Source: Candidatus Rokuibacteriota bacterium
Lineage (GTDB): Bacteria > Methylomirabilota > Methylomirabilia > Rokubacteriales > CSP1-6
Direction of reading: 5' to 3'
Assembly: GCA_003221595.1 (NCBI GenBank)
Contig: QHSM01000406.1
Span: 1-7,016, forward strand
Length of the DNA: 7,016 nucleotides
Part shown: positions 6,739-7,016 of the stretch, piece by piece
How the letters are laid out: every line of letters starts with the position of its first letter
Position numbering within the stretch: position 1 is the stretch's first letter
Translations under genes and position numbers: made by a program
The notes under the pieces: model-generated
Database searches by the model: none
What the model was told of the DNA's origin: nothing
What the model saw: only the letters and a program-made list of their open reading frames with translations

Positions 6739-7016
6739 ATGAGCGGCAGACTCGGCGGCAAGATCGCGATCGTGACCGGCGCGGGCTCACGCGGCCCCGG
6801 CCTGGGGAACGGCAAGGCGGCCGCGATCCTCTTCGCCCGCGAGGGCGCGCGCGTCCTCTGCGTCGACCAGGTGAAGGACCGCGCCGAGGAGACCGCCGGG
6901 CTCATCCACGCCGAGGGCGGCGAGGCGCTGGCCCACGCCGCCGACGTCACGCGGGCCGGCGAGTGCGCCGGCATGGTCAGAGCGGCGGTCGAGCGGTGGA
7001 GCGGCCTCGACATTCT
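6739..7016 (+). CDS. Short-chain dehydrogenase/reductase (SDR), 3' truncated by the window edge
   Basis: Only the first 92 codons are present. The N-terminus is a Rossmann fold: KIAIVTGAGS (8-17) leads into the glycine motif, written here as TGAGSRGPGLGNGKA (13-27). Compared with the classical TGAGSGIG it carries a three-residue RGP extension that I recall from a subset of bacterial SDRs. An Asp at the end of strand beta-2 (VLCVD, D43) predicts NAD(H) preference. The adenine-binding ADVT follows at 68-71, and the window ends in the GLDI segment that precedes the usual NNAG motif. The catalytic Ser-Tyr-Lys lie beyond the edge, so neither activity nor substrate can be confirmed; it is an oxidoreductase of alcohols or ketones by family. 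The ATG at 6739 is 7 bases after the helicase stop and has only a weak upstream purine stretch, so it is probably read from the same transcript. Confidence 0.88.
   Translation, partial: MSGRLGGKIAIVTGAGSRGPGLGNGKAAAILFAREGARVLCVDQVKDRAEETAGLIHAEGGEALAHAADVTRAGECAGMVRAAVERWSGLDI

Noticed and set aside
5174..6742. 522-codon + strand open frame inside the lhr 3' half
   Set aside because: Arg/Ala/Pro-rich out-of-phase shadow of the Lhr C-terminal domain.
3774..7013. Open frame of 1079 codons on the minus strand opposite lhr and the SDR
   Set aside because: It is antisense to a helicase with every motif intact. Its translation is rich in Arg/Ala/Glu/Gly with no recognisable domain, as expected when GC-biased third positions suppress stops on the opposite strand.
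1..7016. Mobile element, CRISPR array, defence island or phage genes
   Set aside because: No direct repeats, terminal inverted repeats, transposase, integrase, Cas or phage motifs were seen. Lhr is a repair-type helicase with no nuclease or defence partner here.

Overview
The window is very GC-rich DNA with dense, co-directional genes, all on the + strand, and almost no intergenic space. The partial protein at the left edge ends like an outer-membrane beta-barrel, so the source is probably a Gram-negative (diderm) bacterium. GC-rich soil or subsurface lineages such as Rokubacteria/Methylomirabilota or some Proteobacteria would fit, but this is inference from composition and gene content and no taxonomic marker is present.

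Left part (1-1339): a compact cell-envelope operon. It holds the last 62 codons of a probable outer-membrane barrel protein, a four-helix inner-membrane protein with a His-x-His pair and a Met/His-rich periplasmic loop, and an exported FMN-binding-domain protein of the NqrC/RnfG kind. Ribosome-binding sites and stop/start overlaps join them tightly. Together they look like a small, poorly described redox or metal-linked envelope module. Its substrate cannot be read from this window.

Middle (1340-2382): a short intergenic stretch with a good sigma70-like promoter, then a 35-codon ORF that is essentially a lone twin-arginine signal peptide. The ORF overlaps by ATGA the start of a kynurenine-formamidase-type alpha/beta hydrolase.

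Right part (2403-7016): a full-length 1442-residue Lhr-type superfamily 2 helicase with complete helicase motifs and the long C-terminal extension, followed after 7 bases by the first 92 codons of a short-chain dehydrogenase/reductase (SDR) that runs off the window. These look like housekeeping or catabolic genes sharing a transcript by proximity rather than a defined pathway.

I see no tRNA, rRNA, CRISPR array, transposase, integrase or long repeat. The points most worth a second look are the envelope redox pair (201-1339) and the stand-alone Tat-signal ORF (1412-1519).
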